The position numbers were made by a program, and so were the translations under genes. Below are positions 1 to 9,194 of a stretch of 64,000 nt of DNA, piece after piece. The notes under the pieces were generated by a model, which did no database searches, was not told the DNA's origin, and saw only the letters and a program-made list of their open reading frames with translations. The stretch comes from Legionella_C sp048541585 (GTDB lineage: Bacteria > Pseudomonadota > Gammaproteobacteria > Legionellales > Legionellaceae). Location of the stretch: NCBI RefSeq assembly GCF_048541585.1, contig NZ_CP183303.1, forward strand, positions 1,302,001 to 1,366,000, read 5' to 3'. Position 1 is the stretch's first letter. Each line of letters opens with the position of its first letter.

Positions 1-520
1 GTAGAAGCGCTAACAAAACTAAGCTATTGCCTAGAAGCGAATTATTATGACTTACACTATTTAATTTATCATAGCCAATAAGTAATAAACCCATCGTAGC
101 AAAGACAACACATAAGGCTTTTTGCCGCGATATTTTTTCACCCAAGACTAGCCATGACATAATAGCTATCATGGCCGGTAAGGCACTAGTAATAATACCA
201 GCTACATTAGCATCAGTGTAATTTAATCCTGTTAGCATTAAGCAATTAAATAAAACGCCTGCTGATAAGGCTTGGCCTAAAATAAAATACCAATCACGAC
301 GGTTAAGCTTCATTAAATGAGCTTTAAGAGAAATATTGCGTGCAGGCGTTGTCCAATGAAGAGGAAATAATACGAAGGTCGCTAACAAAAAACGAATTTC
401 TAATAAAACCCATACCGGGATAGTAGCCAATAGTAATTTGGAGGTAATAATATTTACCCCAACCATAGTTTGAGCCAGCGTAAGAAAAACAATAGCTATA
501 AAAAAGACATTTTTTTTCAT
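1..520 (-). CDS. DMT/EamA-family transporter, 3' end cut by window
   Basis: I translated this minus-strand frame by hand from the ATG at 518-520; it stays open to base 1, so only the N-terminal ~173 residues are present. It opens MKKNVFFIAIVFLTLAQ and is strongly hydrophobic with several membrane segments. Segments such as IPVWVLLEIRFLLATFVLFP and TDANVAGIITSALPAMIAIM, followed by LGEKISRQKALCVVFATMG, have the layout of an EamA repeat (drug/metabolite transporter superfamily, inner membrane). The substrate cannot be told. The AT-rich 230 bases to the next gene, which is divergent, would hold both promoters. The family call is good, the specificity unknown. Confidence 0.85.
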   Translation of the reverse strand, partial: MKKNVFFIAIVFLTLAQTMVGVNIITSKLLLATIPVWVLLEIRFLLATFVLFPLHWTTPARNISLKAHLMKLNRRDWYFILGQALSAGVLFNCLMLTGLNYTDANVAGIITSALPAMIAIMSWLVLGEKISRQKALCVVFATMGLLLIGYDKLNSVSHNNSLLGNSLVLLALL

Positions 521-751
521 TTTATAAGGCTCAGATTGAAACGATGGTAAACTTTAAGCCTTTTTATAAGGCACATTGAGTAAGTAATAATATACTAACT
601 AAGAAAATTATTAAATGGATAAATTATAATTAGTAGTACGTTAATTCTTTAAATTAAATTGTTTAGCTCAGATCTAATTTGTTCTATAAGTTGAATTTTA
701 TTAACGCTTACTGATAATCTAAAAGTCATTGTAACGAATCTGTATTCCATT

Positions 752-2248
752 ATGGAAAAAAACTCAGTTCATTTAATAAACCATACCTCAGCTTACGAGT
801 TATATTTTCCAAATAAAGAAAATCGCTTGTCTAAATTAAAAGATTTATTCCCCGCAATTGATAAGCTCTATCAAAAATATAATCATCAATATCATGTCCC
901 AGGATACGCTTTTGGCGTTATATTAGATGGCTTATTAGTACACAGTGGTAGTGGTGGCTATCTTAATCTTAAGGAGAAATTACCTACAACAACGCAATCC
1001 ATGTTTAGAATAGCTTCAATGACTAAAAGCTTTACCGCCATGGCGATTCTTAAACTACGTGATGAGGGAAAATTGCGCTTAGATGATTGTATAAGTGATT
1101 ATATACCTAATTTAAATTTTCAGCCTCCTATGCCTAACTGCTTGCCAGTCACCATTCGTGATTTATTAATTCATCAAGCTGGCTTACCAAGCGATGATCC
1201 ATGGGGAGATAGGCATCTAAACTTATCTCAACCAGAATTAAATAGGTTAATTAAACAAGGTTTTAGCTGGGCAAATCCACCAAGAACAGCTTTTGAATAC
1301 AGTAGTTTAGGTTATGTATTGTTAGGATTAATTATTGAACGTGTTACAGGTAAGGCTTATCAGAAGGTTATTGCGGAAACCATTTGGCAACCTCTTGGTA
1401 TGACACAAGTATCTTGGGAAGTAAACGATATTTGTAGGGATAATTTAGCGCAAGGATATCGATGGTATAATGGAGGTTTCTATCATGAACCTTTATTATC
1501 AGATGGCTGTTTTGCGGCTATGGGCGGAATGATTTGTTCTTTAGAATCTTTCAGTCATTATGTTGCCTTACATCAATTAGGTTTTCTCCAAAAACAGAAC
1601 TTAGATAATAAAATCTTAAAAGCTAGTACAATTTGTGAGATGCAACAAGCTTGGTCTTTTTCAGAGCTAAATAATTATCAATTTTTAGATGGTCAGCAAA
1701 CCGTTATGATGAGTGGCTATGGCTATGGATTACGCTATTTGCAAGATGGTGCAAATAAAGTGTATATTGGGCACGCTGGTGGTTTACCAGGTTTTGGCAG
1801 TAATTGGTTTATTATGCCAGATTATGGGTTGGGTTTAATCCTTTTAACAAATGCTACTTATGCCCCAACGAGTCAAATAAATTTACAAATTTTAAACTTC
1901 TTAATAAAAGAAGCTTGTTTACCCAGACGGCAATTGAATACGTCTTTATTATTGGATATGAGAAAAAGAGCACTGATTGCTCTATTACCAAATTGGCAAG
2001 ATGTAGAAGCGAATTCAATCTTTGCTGATAATTTCTTTCTAGATTGCCCCCTTAAAGATTTAAGAGTGCAAACATCATTATTATTTCAGCAAGCAGGTCC
2101 TATTTATGACTATAGTGATGTAGTTGCTGAAAGTCAGTTACGCGGATCTTTTTTGGCTTATGGCGAAAAGGCTAACATTAAAATAAATTTTTCATTAACT
2201 CCGCAAAACCCAGCCTTAATCCAAGAATGCCAGTTTGTTATAATTTAA
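752..2248 (+). CDS. Beta-lactamase-fold serine hydrolase (class C/esterase-like)
   Basis: This is a 498-residue protein of the beta-lactamase/DD-peptidase-like serine hydrolase family. The nucleophile motif SxxK is SMTK at 89-92, within FRIASMTKSFTAMAIL. The second motif is YSS at 183-185 (YxN in true class C lactamases), and the third is HAGG at 341-344. The C-terminal ~110 residues form an extra domain after the catalytic core. No clear signal peptide is visible, so a cytoplasmic or non-Sec location is possible. The family includes esterases, D-aminopeptidases and lactamases, and the substrate cannot be assigned. It appears monocistronic. Confidence 0.85.
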   Translation: MEKNSVHLINHTSAYELYFPNKENRLSKLKDLFPAIDKLYQKYNHQYHVPGYAFGVILDGLLVHSGSGGYLNLKEKLPTTTQSMFRIASMTKSFTAMAILKLRDEGKLRLDDCISDYIPNLNFQPPMPNCLPVTIRDLLIHQAGLPSDDPWGDRHLNLSQPELNRLIKQGFSWANPPRTAFEYSSLGYVLLGLIIERVTGKAYQKVIAETIWQPLGMTQVSWEVNDICRDNLAQGYRWYNGGFYHEPLLSDGCFAAMGGMICSLESFSHYVALHQLGFLQKQNLDNKILKASTICEMQQAWSFSELNNYQFLDGQQTVMMSGYGYGLRYLQDGANKVYIGHAGGLPGFGSNWFIMPDYGLGLILLTNATYAPTSQINLQILNFLIKEACLPRRQLNTSLLLDMRKRALIALLPNWQDVEANSIFADNFFLDCPLKDLRVQTSLLFQQAGPIYDYSDVVAESQLRGSFLAYGEKANIKINFSLTPQNPALIQECQFVII

Positions 2249-2974
2249 CTTTCAATTTAGGATAAAAAAAACACACTTAATTTTTCAATATCTCATTATA
2301 ATTTTTTTTAAACTTAAGAATTTTGTATGAAATTAACTTTAATAAAATATGAAAAATCACAAGATATAATTTATAAAAACTTAGTAGAAAATTTAAAATG
2401 AAGAACCTATTTAAATTGGAAGAAGCTACTATATCAAAATTTAAGTTTGTTGATCTCACTGATGAATTGTCTACTTTATAGAAAGTAAATAATTTTTAAA
2501 GATAAATATAATTAAGTAAAGCAAGTATTACTTTAAAAGTCTTTTCATAATTTTTAAAAAAATTAATACTATTTAAAATCGGTAAATTGCAGAAATATTT
2601 TTTTAAAGAATAATAATTAGAAATTTAAAAACGTTTGACTAAATAAGAACTAAAAAAATATACAACAGAATTATTTGTAATCTTAAAGGTTGGAAATAGA
2701 ATGAATTGAACAATTTTTTTAATTTTAGACATAATATTTCTGAGTAATTTTTTAGCAAATAAATAAATAAAAGCGTTTTAGTGAACAGTTAATTTAATTT
2801 TTGATCAACTAATCGCAATTTTTATATAAAAATTGCAATATTACCCTCCAAAATTTTTATCTTGGTATATAATTTAGTAACTTGGTAATATAAGCTTAAT
2901 TTTTAATAGTGGAAAAGTTGCTTAAGAATTTGTTGCCAAGGATAATACTAATAACTTTAGCAAGGATTGCCATT
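2249..2974. other. AT-rich intergenic stretch with a perfect palindrome
   Basis: About 725 bases without a convincing gene. The only clear structure is a 22-base perfect palindrome at 2815-2836 (GCAATTTTTATATAAAAATTGC without its last two bases reads the same on both strands), which could form a hairpin or bind a dimeric protein. A TATAAT hexamer lies at 2868-2873, about 100 bases before the lipoprotein gene, but no matching -35 was seen at standard spacing. Short minus-strand frames here look like chance. Confidence 0.4.
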
Positions 2975-3094
2975 ATGAAAAAATTACTAATCGCATTAGT
3001 TGTTGTTTCATCATCTTTCGCATTAACTGGATGTGGTTGTGCGTTATTTGGTTGTGCGCCTGCTTACACTCCTCCACCTGTTTATACTAAATAA
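2975..3094 (+). CDS. Small lipoprotein, 39 residues
   Basis: I start this at the ATG at 2975, preceded by AGCAAGGA about 8 bases upstream, rather than at a farther upstream start that would put a charged stretch before the signal. The peptide begins MKKLLIALVVVSSSFALTGC, a textbook lipoprotein signal with lipobox LTGC (Cys20). The mature part is only about 20 residues: Cys-rich, then AYTPPPVYTK. It resembles entericidin-like small lipoproteins in size only. Function unknown. A hairpin follows the stop. Confidence 0.7.
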   Translation: MKKLLIALVVVSSSFALTGCGCALFGCAPAYTPPPVYTK

Positions 3095-3114
3095 GCTTTT
3101 AAAATATTTAGTTT

Positions 3115-3141
3115 CTAGGTCGGGCTTTAAGCTCGACCTAG
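3115..3141. terminator. Inverted repeat between convergent lipoprotein genes
   Basis: CTAGGTCGGGCTT and its complement AAGCTCGACCTAG form a stem of about 13 pairs with one G-U, almost without a loop. It sits between two convergent small genes, so it could end transcription from both. No strong T-run follows, so intrinsic termination is only inferred. Confidence 0.45.
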
Positions 3142-3163
3142 CTCTAGTCCAGTTATCCTAACT

Positions 3164-3358
3164 CTAGTTACCAGTTATATCATCAATTTTTTCACCAGCT
3201 TTTTGTGCAGGCCCTTTATTCTGAATTTTATCTTTGATACTTGCTACTTTGTTATCAAGTTGCTTGCCTTTTTTTTCTGCGGGCCCTTGTTGACAACTAG
3301 CCAAAAAAAATAAGCTGAATGTAGCAATGCAAATGGTAAACTTCTTAAAACTTTTCAT
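3164..3358 (-). CDS. Small lipoprotein, 64 residues
   Basis: I start at the ATG at 3356-3358, which has a strong AGGGGAA ribosome site just upstream on the minus strand; a longer frame extends to 3409 but adds a non-signal stretch. It begins MKSFKKFTICIATFSLFF and the lipobox is LASC, predicting lipidation. The mature part is short, Lys/Asp-rich and probably helical (KQLDNKVASIKDKIQNKG), ending DDITGN. It looks like a small envelope protein of unknown function. Confidence 0.7.
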   Translation of the reverse strand: MKSFKKFTICIATFSLFFLASCQQGPAEKKGKQLDNKVASIKDKIQNKGPAQKAGEKIDDITGN

Positions 3359-3459
3359 AATTCCCCTGTTGATAAATGTAAATTTACTTAGGTTTTTTAT
3401 TAATATCATGGCAGAGTATACAACGGCTTTTCATAATTAAAAAAGCATACTAAATAAAA

Positions 3460-4677
3460 TTACTTATTTTCAGTAAAATTGGGCGGATATTTATTCCAGC
3501 TATAACCTTTTTTTCCTAAAATATAACCTTCATTAAAAAGTTTGCGCATATAACGATGATCAAATAGTGACTTTGGTTTTTCTACAAAACTGCTAGGAAT
3601 AAAAGCTAAGTTATAGTCAATATTATCTCTTTGACAGTAGACATAAATACGATATAAATCACCTACACCTTGAGTTTTAGTTAAAGTGGCAATTACTCGA
3701 CTCGCTATATTATGGAGTTGAGGACTTACATTTTCCCATTCAGGAAATACCTTTAAATTACGAATAATATATAAATGACGTTTAATATTTTTTTGTGAGT
3801 CATGAGAGACTCTTGCAAAAGGTGTGATAGCATTTTCAAATAGCATGACTTGTGTTTCTACGCCGCCATCAACATGCATTTCTTTATAGATTTTACCTTT
3901 ATACTCCATTTTAAAATATTGTGGCGGAAAAAATCCTGGCAAAGCCGAAGAAGCTAATAAAATTTTATGAAGGAGTTCTAAGCTATTAGGATTACCACTT
4001 ACCGCAATAGCTCCTATATCCCAAATCACTAGACGTTGTGCATTAAGTTGTGTCGTTCCTATTAATAAGCGCCTTCCTTTTAGATGTTCACGTGCAATTT
4101 CATTTAACATTTTTTGGTTAACTATCTTTTTAATAAGGCGTGCTAAAGGTTGATTGGTAGCTGCTGAAGGCGATAAAACAGGTTTAATATATGTAAAGGC
4201 GATTGCAAGAGGATTTTTAAGTTCATAAACATCTTCATCAGCTAAGGTGGTATATAGCTCTTTTAGTTTTTCATCATATTTAGGCCCTAAGAAAGCAAAA
4301 GGAGCTATGAGTGCGCCCGTGCTGATACCACTAACTAATTTAAATTCAGGCCTTGTACCATTTTTAGACCACCCATATAATAGGCCAGCACCGAAAGCGC
4401 CATCTGCCCCCCCACCTGATAAGGCTAAAGCATTGATAGAAGTAGGCAAACGATTACCATAAACTTTTAATTCTTGTTTTACGGCTTCTTGGGCACTTTT
4501 TTCCATAGCAAGGCTTTGCCTATCACCCCAGGCTCTAATATCTTTAAAGCCTAATACTTGTGCTTCATTTTCTAATTGATTTGGTAAGGCGCGATATAGG
4601 CTTGCTTGAGTACAGCTAGTAAGTAGCATAACTATGAATAGATAATTTACCGTACGACTTAAAGTTAGATAGTTCAT
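3460..4677 (-). CDS. Patatin-like phospholipase lipoprotein
   Basis: A 405-residue protein with a lipoprotein signal ending LLTSC (Cys22). It carries all hallmarks of a patatin Ser-Asp dyad lipase: the glycine-rich oxyanion hole GGGADGAFGAGLL at about 88-100, the nucleophile elbow GISTG with Ser119, and the DGG motif with Asp270. Patatins hydrolyse acyl ester bonds of phospholipids and other lipids; in intracellular bacteria several are virulence factors. This one is predicted to be membrane-anchored in the envelope, so it may act there or at the surface. Monocistronic. Confidence 0.92.
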   Translation of the reverse strand: MNYLTLSRTVNYLFIVMLLTSCTQASLYRALPNQLENEAQVLGFKDIRAWGDRQSLAMEKSAQEAVKQELKVYGNRLPTSINALALSGGGADGAFGAGLLYGWSKNGTRPEFKLVSGISTGALIAPFAFLGPKYDEKLKELYTTLADEDVYELKNPLAIAFTYIKPVLSPSAATNQPLARLIKKIVNQKMLNEIAREHLKGRRLLIGTTQLNAQRLVIWDIGAIAVSGNPNSLELLHKILLASSALPGFFPPQYFKMEYKGKIYKEMHVDGGVETQVMLFENAITPFARVSHDSQKNIKRHLYIIRNLKVFPEWENVSPQLHNIASRVIATLTKTQGVGDLYRIYVYCQRDNIDYNLAFIPSSFVEKPKSLFDHRYMRKLFNEGYILGKKGYSWNKYPPNFTENK

Positions 4678-5103
4678 TGAGAAAGACTGCTTAAAATATT
4701 GCCATTTATTAGAGGGTGATAATAAAAGACATCAGGATGTTTGTAAATAAATTAGTCAAATTCAAAGCTTATTTAATTGATTTACTCTAAATGAGAGCAG
4801 AAAATGATGATTGGAAATAGGAAAATGGGTAAAAACTATTAAAATAAAACTCATACAACAGCTCTAGACTAATAATAGAGGTAATGAAGCAACAGCAATA
4901 ACTGGTATGTAAGTTGAAATGAAGTAAATTATTAATAGTAGAAAACCAACTAAAATATAGTAAAAATTTAAATAACTCCTTGTAAGAAAAGTTAATTTGC
5001 CAAATTATTCTTATTTTATACTTTATTTTCTTTAATTTGACAATTAGGAATAAATTTGCCAAGTTTAATGAGGGATATAATTAACTATTAACAAGGAAAA
5101 ATT
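4678..5103. other. AT-rich intergenic stretch
   Basis: About 425 bases. A minus-strand frame of 91 codons exists at 4787-5062, but it is Phe/Tyr/Ile-rich, has no convincing ribosome site and looks like an AT-rich chance frame. No repeat was recognised. The start of the next small gene has its own AAGGA site at 5093-5097. Confidence 0.35.
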
Positions 5104-5280
5104 ATGAGAAATTATACAAGTGAAGGAAATAGAAATGTTAATGAAATGCTTGATAGAGGAACACAAGAATTAAAAAAATCAGGTCACGATTGGCTTGATT
5201 ATGTACAAGATCATCCTCTACAATCTATGTTCTTTGGTATGGTTGCATATCTTGCACTTAAAGGAATGATGCATAGATAA
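5104..5280 (+). CDS. Small ElaB/YqjD/DUF883-like membrane-tail protein
   Basis: A 58-residue protein read directly from the DNA: ATG at 5104, AAGGA ribosome site about 7 bases upstream, TAA at 5278-5280. It begins MRNYTSEGNRNVNEMLDRG, has an amphipathic middle, then DYVQDHPLQSMFFGMVAYLAL followed by a basic end. The DYVxxxPLQS plus short hydrophobic segment is what DUF883/ElaB proteins look like at their C-terminus; those are inner-membrane-anchored, ribosome-associated proteins made in stationary phase. This one is much shorter than the usual ~100 residues, so the family link is tentative, but the gene is well supported by its ribosome site and downstream hairpin. Confidence 0.65.
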   Translation: MRNYTSEGNRNVNEMLDRGTQELKKSGHDWLDYVQDHPLQSMFFGMVAYLALKGMMHR

Positions 5281-5288
5281 TTATAATT

Positions 5289-5327
5289 TATGGCCTTAAA
5301 AGATATAAGCTTTCTTTTAAGGTCATA
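5289..5327 (+). terminator. Hairpin after the DUF883-like gene
   Basis: TATGGCCTTAAAAG at 5289-5302 pairs with CTTTTAAGGTCATA at 5314-5327 (14 pairs with one G-U, 11-base loop) eight bases after the stop. It lacks a long T-run but its position fits a transcription terminator. Confidence 0.6.
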
Positions 5328-5484
5328 AAATTGCAGTAATTTACAAATAGATATGAGAGTCAACTTATAACCCTGCATGATTTCATACTGTTTAGAGAAA
5401 TTCTAGAAAGTAAGAATCTATTTAATAGTAATTATCTGTGATTTATTAGTAAGTCTTATTCTATTTAAGAAATTTAATCTCAAA

Positions 5485-5548
5485 CCTAACATCAATAAGC
5501 GCATGTTAGGCTTGCAAGATTTGGTTAGAGCATCGAAAGATGCTCTAA
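5485..5548. terminator. Two hairpins downstream of the metalloprotease gene
   Basis: CCTAACAT at 5485-5492 pairs with ATGTTAGG at 5503-5510. A second, very tidy hairpin has TTAGAGCATC, a GAAA tetraloop and GATGCTCTAA at 5525-5548. Both lie past the end of the minus-strand metalloprotease and are likely terminators for it, possibly bidirectional. Confidence 0.55.
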
Positions 5549-5611
5549 TTGGTTTAAGTAACAATTTTATAGTGAGTAAACTGATAAATTCATACTAGTT
5601 TAGTTCTTAAT

Positions 5612-7648
5612 CTATAAAATATTAGGAACAGTGGTTACATTTTTAGATTTCCTAGTGTTTCGATTTGCCTTCGTCAACTTAATAGCTGATGGCAAAATGC
5701 TAAAGTTACCAGAGATATTAAAAAATGAGCTATTAGGAACTATCTTGACAGATACTCCGTTAGCACCAATAACCATTAAGCGTGCTGTTGGAGTAGCAAT
5801 ATTAGGAATAAAAACACTTCCAATACCTGTATTTGGCAAGTTCTTTGCCACTACATACGGATAAGTATTACCACCATCAACAGATAATAACATATTAACC
5901 AAGCTTGCATTAATGGGTGGTAGGTTAGTATTAGCTACTTGCCATGTCACGACTTGCCATGTATTTCCAGCCCATTGTGTACCAGTTGCAGGCGCTGTGA
6001 CTACGAAAGGCCCTGCATTAGCATCAACGATTACTCGGGCGTTACGGTATGCATTGCAAGAACCACCTAGCCTGTTAGTTCGAACTGATACACGAAAGTT
6101 CATAGTCCTTGATACAGCTGGTAACACTTCCCAAGTAAAAGGACCACCATTAGCTAAGGCAGTTAGTCTTGGAAAAAAACGTGTAAGATTTAAGCTTGGT
6201 GAAAAGCTTCTAAAATTAGGCCCACCGGTGGCTTCACTTGATGGCGGTTGAGGTGAAACCTCGTTATCCATTTGTTCCCAAGTATAAGTTAAATGCCTAC
6301 TATTAGTACCATTATTTGCTATTGCAGTTAATAAAAATGGCGTGTTTGCTGGAATAACAAGTTCAGTTAATAGCTTAATAACTGGCGCAGCAGGGATTGG
6401 TATTTTAACAGCGCAAGTGTGCGTAGGGCTAGAAATAAAGTTACCAATTTCTTGTAAACTAATTCCATTGAAATAGCTATTAGAATATTTCTGAACATTA
6501 GGAGCACAAATGCCTGCATACCCCATAATAGTACTACCACTACCAGGTTCTACAGCGGTAGGATCATATCTATTACAGTTATTATTTTGAGTATGATTAG
6601 CACCAAATTGATGTCCCATCTCATGAGCTACATAATCGACATCAAAGGGATCACCAATAGGATTATTAAAGGTTGTAGCGCCTTCAGCTTTTTCACTTGG
6701 GTTACAAACACTAGCCAGCGCTGCCAAGCCATTATTTCCATTAGATGCGTCAACAACATGTCCAATATCATAGTTGCCTGAACCAATGACCGTGTCTAGG
6801 TTAACTTGATTTTCGGGTAATAATAATTCAGTGTTTCCTGAGGTGTAAGGCTGAGCGGCCGGATTGGTATAAATAATACTAGTATTATTAGGTATAATTT
6901 GCATGGTTACTGCAATATCACGCTCATAAATACCATTAACTCGATTCATCGTCGTTACTTCAGCTGCTAAGGCCATTGGCACAGTACCACCAAAATAAGC
7001 TGTATATTGAGCAGTTGCTGCTAAAGCTAGGCGATATCTTCGAAGTTCACAACTTGCAAAATTGATAAAATTTTTAGATTTGTTGAGAGGTACTATTTGC
7101 TGACCTGAAACATTACATTTAAGGTTTCTTTTAGTAATAAAATCTTTTTTATTATAAACAATATAAGTTTGTGTATTCCCTTTTTCAACAGGGTCAATAA
7201 AAACGGAATTTTTATCAGGTGATAAAATCATGGCATGAAAACCATGTGGTGTTATATCAAACTTAACTAGCTCGCCTGAATCATCAATGCTATAACCATC
7301 AAAAGTTTTAATTTCAGGAAATTGAGCCGCTAACTTTGGATGCATAGTGCTATTTGTTCTCACCTCATATGTGTGAGTAGTTCCATCAGGTTGTGGCAAT
7401 TTAATTAAAAGAGGTGGCGTTTTTGTAAGATCATCTCGATTTTGTACATGCTCTAATTCAGCGTATAAATGATTAATATCCATTTCAACAATGCGATAGT
7501 GATTAGAGCTCAGCTGGAATTGATTACTTAATGGAAAAGATTTTAGTTCTTTTGTAACAGTTTGAATTATTTTACCGGTTGGCTGTTCAGCTGCAAATAA
7601 GCTAGGAAAAAATAGAAATAGTACTGCACCAGTAGACATCCTTGCCAT
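5612..7648 (-). CDS. Secreted reprolysin-like (M12B-type) zinc metalloprotease
   Basis: I start at the ATG at 7646-7648 (MARMSTGAVLFLFFPSLFAA, a signal peptide) because AAGGA lies 8 bases upstream; the open frame continues to 7714. The 678-residue precursor has a ~200-residue propeptide-like region, then a metzincin catalytic domain with zinc site HEMGHQFGANH at 342-352 of this numbering and a downstream Met-turn STIMGYAG. Cysteines after the zinc site suggest disulfides. The C-terminal ~250 residues look like beta-sandwich/Ig-like domains. Bacterial relatives are secreted endopeptidases of the reprolysin group. Monocistronic with hairpins at its end. Confidence 0.9.
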   Translation of the reverse strand: MARMSTGAVLFLFFPSLFAAEQPTGKIIQTVTKELKSFPLSNQFQLSSNHYRIVEMDINHLYAELEHVQNRDDLTKTPPLLIKLPQPDGTTHTYEVRTNSTMHPKLAAQFPEIKTFDGYSIDDSGELVKFDITPHGFHAMILSPDKNSVFIDPVEKGNTQTYIVYNKKDFITKRNLKCNVSGQQIVPLNKSKNFINFASCELRRYRLALAATAQYTAYFGGTVPMALAAEVTTMNRVNGIYERDIAVTMQIIPNNTSIIYTNPAAQPYTSGNTELLLPENQVNLDTVIGSGNYDIGHVVDASNGNNGLAALASVCNPSEKAEGATTFNNPIGDPFDVDYVAHEMGHQFGANHTQNNNCNRYDPTAVEPGSGSTIMGYAGICAPNVQKYSNSYFNGISLQEIGNFISSPTHTCAVKIPIPAAPVIKLLTELVIPANTPFLLTAIANNGTNSRHLTYTWEQMDNEVSPQPPSSEATGGPNFRSFSPSLNLTRFFPRLTALANGGPFTWEVLPAVSRTMNFRVSVRTNRLGGSCNAYRNARVIVDANAGPFVVTAPATGTQWAGNTWQVVTWQVANTNLPPINASLVNMLLSVDGGNTYPYVVAKNLPNTGIGSVFIPNIATPTARLMVIGANGVSVKIVPNSSFFNISGNFSILPSAIKLTKANRNTRKSKNVTTVPNIL

Positions 7649-7913
7649 AGTCATAGTCCTTAAATGAAATTTAAAGCAAGGAAATATATTAAATTTAAAT
7701 AGTTTTAATTTCAATGAGATAGGATTAAATGATATGGAATAGGGCTAATATTTAAAAGGGACAAAAGTCTAAGCTAGGTTTTCGCTTACAGAAAGGCCAA
7801 AAAATTTTTTCGCAAGCTTCCCTAATGAACTTTGCTTTTTATACTAATATAGTAGTTAGTTGCTATTAAAGTGCTGCATAAATAGCTACTCAATAACTCA
7901 ATGTAGGGAAACA

Positions 7914-9107
7914 ATGAAGCTTATTTATGGTTTTATTATTTGGTTTATCATAACATTATTTGTTGTTTACTCTTTCTGCTTAAGTACAGCAGCAGCTGTA
8001 TTTTCACAAGCTATTAAAGTATCTTTAAATTTAACAGATTTAAGTGCCTCTATGGCAACAAGTGCTTTTATTTTAGGTTTTGCAATAATGCAGATTCCTG
8101 CAGGATATTTATTAGATAAATATAATGCACGATATGTTGTAAGCGTTGGGGTATTTTTGCTTGCCTTAGGGAACTTACTTATTTCATTGTCTTCTAGTTT
8201 AGTATGGTTTAGTTTGGCTAATTTTTTACAAGGTTTAGGAGCTGCTTTTGCTTTTGTTGCCGCAGCAATTTTAATATCACAATGGTTTTCAGCCCAGGCA
8301 TTTCCTATTTTATTTGGTCTTACTCAGGCAATTGCGTGTATTTTAGCAGGAATAATTCATTATGTTTTTACACAAGCTTTAGAAACTTACACATGGAATA
8401 GCTTATATGGCATACTTTCTTTGGTTGGCTTCATTTTATTAATCCTATCTTTGTTAATTGTAAAAACGCCACCTAATTACCAGCGAGATAATATTATCTC
8501 TTTAAAAGAATCATTGTTCTCTATTTTAAGAAATCGGCAAATCATTCTTTGTTCGTTAGCAGCTGCAACGTCTTTTGGCATCTTACTGGCTTATGCTAGT
8601 TTTTGGTATATGAAAGTACAATCTTATTATTCTGTAGGTAATCTTGAGGCCGTTTTTATTAGTGGGATGATTTTTTTAGGTATAGGAATTGGTACGCCTT
8701 TTATAGGTTGGATATCTAATTTAGTTAAATCGAGAAAATTAATTTTGCATTTGTCCTTAGTATTGGGAACAATGGCGCTTATTTTGGTTATTTATTTGCC
8801 TCATTATAATATAAATACTTTAATTATTATTAAAATAGTTTCTTTTTTAACAGGTTTCCTACTTTCGGGATCAATGCTTTTTTATACCATGATTAATGAA
8901 ATTGCTTCAGATAATATTCGTGGAGTTGCAATAAGCTTTATTGATACTTGTGTATTTTTATTTAATACGTTTATGCTGTTTATTCCCTATTTATTTTTAA
9001 CTTCTATTTCTAAAGAATTTTTTACCTATCTGTGGCTACTACCTTTTTTTGTATTATTCTCCATTTTACTTCTTTATTTTATTAAAGAGACCTATATTGA
9101 TGATTAA
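7914..9107 (+). CDS. MFS transporter (12 TM)
   Basis: A 397-residue membrane protein. The ATG at 7914 follows TAGGGAA at the right distance; a farther upstream TTG at 7860 would add a non-hydrophobic leader and was rejected. The major facilitator signature between TM2 and TM3 is visible as GYLLDKYNARYV, and a central loop separates two six-helix halves. It closely resembles in layout the other MFS gene at 59762, which has GILLDKYSMRYF at the same place, so the two may be paralogues. Such transporters are abundant in intracellular gammaproteobacteria, where some import amino acids. The substrate is unknown. Confidence 0.85.
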   Translation: MKLIYGFIIWFIITLFVVYSFCLSTAAAVFSQAIKVSLNLTDLSASMATSAFILGFAIMQIPAGYLLDKYNARYVVSVGVFLLALGNLLISLSSSLVWFSLANFLQGLGAAFAFVAAAILISQWFSAQAFPILFGLTQAIACILAGIIHYVFTQALETYTWNSLYGILSLVGFILLILSLLIVKTPPNYQRDNIISLKESLFSILRNRQIILCSLAAATSFGILLAYASFWYMKVQSYYSVGNLEAVFISGMIFLGIGIGTPFIGWISNLVKSRKLILHLSLVLGTMALILVIYLPHYNINTLIIIKIVSFLTGFLLSGSMLFYTMINEIASDNIRGVAISFIDTCVFLFNTFMLFIPYLFLTSISKEFFTYLWLLPFFVLFSILLLYFIKETYIDD

Positions 9108-9194
9108 AAATTTAAAATTTTAAGGTTAATAGCTTTACTGCGTGGCATAATAGGTAACTTTTAAATTCTATTTTAATAAAAGGAAACTGGCTTC

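Noticed and set aside
4787..5062. 91-codon minus-strand frame
   Set aside because: AT-driven composition (Phe, Tyr, Leu, Ile), no ribosome site, no domain and no supporting context; looks like a chance frame.
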